Both the position numbers and the translations under genes were made by a program. A stretch of DNA of 8,196 nucleotides from Bacteroidales bacterium (lineage in GTDB: Bacteria > Bacteroidota > Bacteroidia > Bacteroidales > Dysgonomonadaceae): NCBI GenBank assembly GCA_012728155.1, contig JAAYFR010000010.1:1-8196 (forward strand). Direction: 5' to 3'. The notes under the pieces were generated by a model. That model searched no databases, was not told where the DNA came from, and was given only the letters and a program-made list of their open reading frames with translations. This document shows, in pieces, positions 6,275 through 8,196 of the stretch (position 1 is its first letter; each line of letters opens with the position of its first letter).

Positions 6275-6343
6275 CGGAGCTTGGTCTTGCGTTTTAGAGC
6301 GGAGTATATTTTTGTATATTGACTGAGAAGAAGAAATTATTAG

Positions 6344-6604
6344 CTATCCTTTCATCTTCTGTTCTACTTTTTGCATGTCCTTCAGGATACTTTGGTCTAA
6401 TACTTTAGCATAATGTTGCGTCATCCGCGTGGAAGAATGACCAAGCATTTTTGCGACATTGGATAGTGATACGTTATTAGCTAAGGCTATCACCGAGGCA
6501 AAAGTGTATCGGGCAGTGTGGGTCGAGAGTCTCTTATTGATCTCACACAAATCGGCGATTTCCTTCAGATAGCAATACTTTGGAGATTTACCCTTTACTT
6601 TCAG
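6344..6604 (-). pseudogene. int: Tyrosine recombinase/integrase, C-terminal remnant
   Basis: Only the last ~80 residues of a ~400-residue integrase remain. From YLKEIADLCEINKRLS onward the match is good: HTAR (the H-x-x-R box), AKMLGH (second histidine) and TQHYAKV (tyrosine nucleophile), ending KVEQKMKG. The N-terminal DNA-binding domains and the first catalytic arginine are gone, so it cannot recombine. The frame is closed upstream by a stop at 6605-6607, and the first codons (LKVKGKSPKYC) do not look like integrase. No ATG exists in this frame; a TTG at 6548-6550 is the only likely start. The sequence just ahead (AAAGGGTAAAT on the minus strand) resembles a leader with a ribosome-binding site. 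A deletion from near the start codon to the C-terminal region would explain this. That is inference. Confidence 0.85.
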
Positions 6605-6819
6605 TTAATTAGGAGAGCGTTTGTTTTGGCAGGTAACGAGTTGGCAACGGTTCTTTTAGCTTGTGTTTGCTCTGTTTTACACAGTACCGAATAACTCAAT
6701 ACAAAAGTACGAAAAAATATATTATTGGAAAAACATAGCCCTAAACATCTTTGATTTAAATATGGGAAAAAAAATATTGCAAAATCACGATTATTCTCAA
6801 TAGATAGTGTAGTATTGGA
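6605..6819. other. Intergenic region, likely element edge
   Basis: 215 nt with no open frame of note. It holds the presumed old integrase promoter (6702-6709), a possible leader, two imperfect repeats of TTGGCA with ACG (6626-6637 and 6641-6649), and an A-rich stretch at 6766-6785. GTGTA (6807-6811) and TACAC (6821-6825) could form a small stem at the end of the efflux adaptor gene. As the integrase reads inward, the element's attachment site should lie here. No matching repeat elsewhere in the window marks it. Confidence 0.4.
6702..6709 (-). promoter_or_regulatory. -7 box of the former integrase promoter
   Basis: On the minus strand it reads TACTTTTG, a full TAnnTTTG match, about 100 nt upstream of the integrase remnant. 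The -33 region is only T-rich (GTTTTT). The promoter seems to have survived the loss of the integrase 5' part. Confidence 0.45.
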
Positions 6820-7956
6820 TTACACCACATCATACGCCCCTTTAATCAGAACTTTCGTATTCGAACTGAATTTGTCATCGGGAATAATTTCTATCCAATC
6901 ACCATTTCGTTCGCCTGCTTTGACTAAGGTTTTTCGGAAAGTATAAACTCCGTCCTTTTCCGATTCGAGAACCAACAGAAAATTATTTCCCTCTTCGGTA
7001 GTAACAGCATCGAACGGAACACTTAAAGCATTGCGTGAATCAGCAATAAGTTGGGCTTCAACAAACATTCCGGTTATCAATTTTTGCTTTGTATCACTAT
7101 CTAATGAAGCATATACATTGATAATACGGTCGTTTCCTTCAACCGATTTTCCTATCTGTGTAACTTTGGCTTCGAATTCCTGTGAACCGACCTGAGGTAC
7201 AGTAAATCTAATTTTTTGCTCTATTTTAAGATTGAATATATCTTTCTCAAAAACAGCCAATCCCAAGTGCATAGCCTGTGTTTCCACGATTTCCATAATA
7301 ACATCTGTCGGAGAAATAGCCATCCCCACATTTGCATTATTAGCAGTAATATCTCCCGATATAGGAGAATAAACTGTAATATAGGATGAGAATTTGCCCT
7401 GCTCGACTTGTGCTGGATTTATACGCAACATATTCAACTTCTGGCGAAGACTTTCGTAAGTGGCTTTGGCTCGTTTATAATCACTCTCGGCTTCTAAATA
7501 TTTCTTTTGAGAGGATATTTTCTCATCGAAAAGAGTTTTTTGTCTTTCATATTCCGATTTCAGGTATTCCATTTGTCCTGCAATTTCCAGATAAGATTGT
7601 TGTAAGTCTATATACTCAGGACTTTCAAGAGTCAAAAGCGGTTGCCCTTTAGTCACCCTATCCCCTACCAATAGCGAAGTCGTCTTTACATACCCACCGA
7701 CAAAAGAGGTTACTTTTGCCCTGCTTTTGGGCGGAACATCTATTTTGCCCGATGCTTTTATCGTATTATCAAATTCCCTTTCCTGCAAAGTAGCGACTTC
7801 CATTTTCATGGAATTGAACTGTTCCTGCGTAACTTCGACCAAGGAGTTATCTTCTTTTTCCATATTTTCATTCTCTGACGATTTCTTTTCTCCTCCACAA
7901 GAATTAAAAAATATGATAGCTAAAACCAAGAATATATAAGATGTCAATTTTTTCAT
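6820..7956 (-). CDS. RND efflux periplasmic adaptor lipoprotein, CusB/CzcB type
   Basis: 378-residue membrane-fusion protein linking an inner-membrane RND pump to an outer-membrane channel. The N-terminus is a lipoprotein signal: KK, a hydrophobic stretch to residue 17, and a Cys at 20 (FNSC), followed by a Glu/Lys/Asn-rich linker. In order: first lipoyl half about 71-115 (GGYVKTTSLLVGDRVTKGQPLLTL), a coiled-coil hairpin about 116-178, second lipoyl half about 190-235 (SYITVYSPISGDITANNANVGM), a beta-barrel, and a membrane-proximal domain. No Met or His cluster marks a metal, so heavy-metal versus other export cannot be fixed. The start ATG overlaps the stop of the upstream gene by 4 nt (ATGA), showing one operon. 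The gene appears intact and lies just outside the mobile remnants. Confidence 0.9.
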   Translation of the reverse strand: MKKLTSYIFLVLAIIFFNSCGGEKKSSENENMEKEDNSLVEVTQEQFNSMKMEVATLQEREFDNTIKASGKIDVPPKSRAKVTSFVGGYVKTTSLLVGDRVTKGQPLLTLESPEYIDLQQSYLEIAGQMEYLKSEYERQKTLFDEKISSQKKYLEAESDYKRAKATYESLRQKLNMLRINPAQVEQGKFSSYITVYSPISGDITANNANVGMAISPTDVIMEIVETQAMHLGLAVFEKDIFNLKIEQKIRFTVPQVGSQEFEAKVTQIGKSVEGNDRIINVYASLDSDTKQKLITGMFVEAQLIADSRNALSVPFDAVTTEEGNNFLLVLESEKDGVYTFRKTLVKAGERNGDWIEIIPDDKFSSNTKVLIKGAYDVV

Positions 7957-8147
7957 TGTTCATTAAAATTAAAGTAGTGTAACTCTAAATACGATTTATT
8001 ATAAGAAAGAACATTGTCCAGATAATCGGATTCTATACTGATGGCGTTCTCCATACTCTGAATGTATTGGAAGAAATCTATTTCGCCGTTTTTATAACTC
8101 ATATCGGCAGTCTTTATAATTTCCTTTGAAAGTATCTCCTGAGTTCG
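7953..8147 (-). pseudogene. C-terminal end of the upstream efflux gene (TolC/CusC-like, probably CusA-TolC fusion), broken at 8148
   Basis: 64 codons open to an in-frame TGA at 8148-8150. The stretch LSKEIIKTADMSYKNGEIDFFQYIQSMENAISIE is the typical C-terminal helix of a TolC/CusC outer-membrane efflux protein, ending with the NVLSYNKSYLELHYF segment. In Bacteroidetes this domain is often fused to the end of a CusA/CzcA pump, with the CusB gene next, as here. The sequence beyond 8148 matches this protein in none of the three frames. The gene is therefore cut by an insertion or rearrangement near 8135-8150, or has suffered a more complex mutation. Whether the fragment is a fusion or a separate CusC cannot be seen. 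Confidence 0.75.
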
Positions 8148-8196
8148 TCAATGCGACACCTTTTTAAGATTCAGTCCAAAAGTCGCTTTCAAACAG
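8148..8196. other. Unidentified sequence at the break of the efflux gene, possible insertion end
   Basis: 49 nt to the window edge. On the minus strand one frame is open from the edge to TGA at 8148-8150 and ends GLNLKKVSH; it does not resemble TolC. It may be the end of another insertion sequence, but too little is visible to name it. Confidence 0.3.

Noticed and set aside
6626..6649. Two TTGGCA/ACG imperfect repeats as integrase arm sites
   Set aside because: Only two short, imperfect copies; not enough to claim binding sites.
1..8196. CRISPR array, tRNA or rRNA
   Set aside because: No regularly spaced direct repeats, and no tRNA- or rRNA-like segment was seen on either strand.

Overview
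The window looks like an accessory region of a Bacteroidales genome (Bacteroides, Parabacteroides or Porphyromonas relatives). The reasons are Bacteroidetes-type mobilization genes (MobA-like, DUF3408), paired HTH_17 proteins, -7 promoter boxes of the TAnnTTTG type, weak Shine-Dalgarno sequences, and what appears to be the end of a CusA-TolC type fusion in front of a CusB-type adaptor. Species cannot be fixed from the sequence.

Layout, left to right. (1) 1-1010: most of an IS630-family insertion sequence. Its transposase is split over two frames at a run of eight A and its 5' end lies off the window. (2) 1011-4076, minus strand: a type I restriction-modification operon read as xre regulator - hsdM - dinD - hsdS. 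The hsdS gene survives only as its first ~106 codons because the IS630 element interrupts it; no hsdR is in view. (3) 4136-6550: remnants of a mobilizable or conjugative element: a MobA-like relaxosome protein, a hairpin-rich intergenic region that looks like an oriT, a DUF3408 protein, two tandem excisionase-like HTH proteins on the plus strand, a large near-perfect inverted repeat, and only the last ~80 codons of a tyrosine integrase. No relaxase gene follows mobA; the restriction-modification operon begins there instead. (4) 6820-8147, minus strand: an RND metal or drug efflux adaptor lipoprotein (CusB/CzcB type), overlapped by 4 nt by the end of the upstream efflux gene (TolC-like C-terminus). 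That upstream frame is broken near 8148, where unrelated sequence, perhaps another insertion, begins.

How it fits together. The most economical reading is a decayed mobile island inserted downstream of an efflux operon. It carries or has gained a defence cargo (type I R-M with an embedded DinD) at the place where the relaxase should be. It has lost integration ability (integrase truncated before the catalytic core) and probably self-transfer. Later the R-M specificity gene was interrupted by IS630. HsdM, DinD and the regulator remain open frames, so they may still be expressed without a working specificity subunit from this copy. The parts most worth a second look are the oriT-like hairpin cluster, the 28-bp perfect palindrome inside dinD, the possible programmed frameshift in the IS630 transposase, the cruciform between the HTH pair and the integrase remnant, and the dinD gene embedded in the R-M operon.
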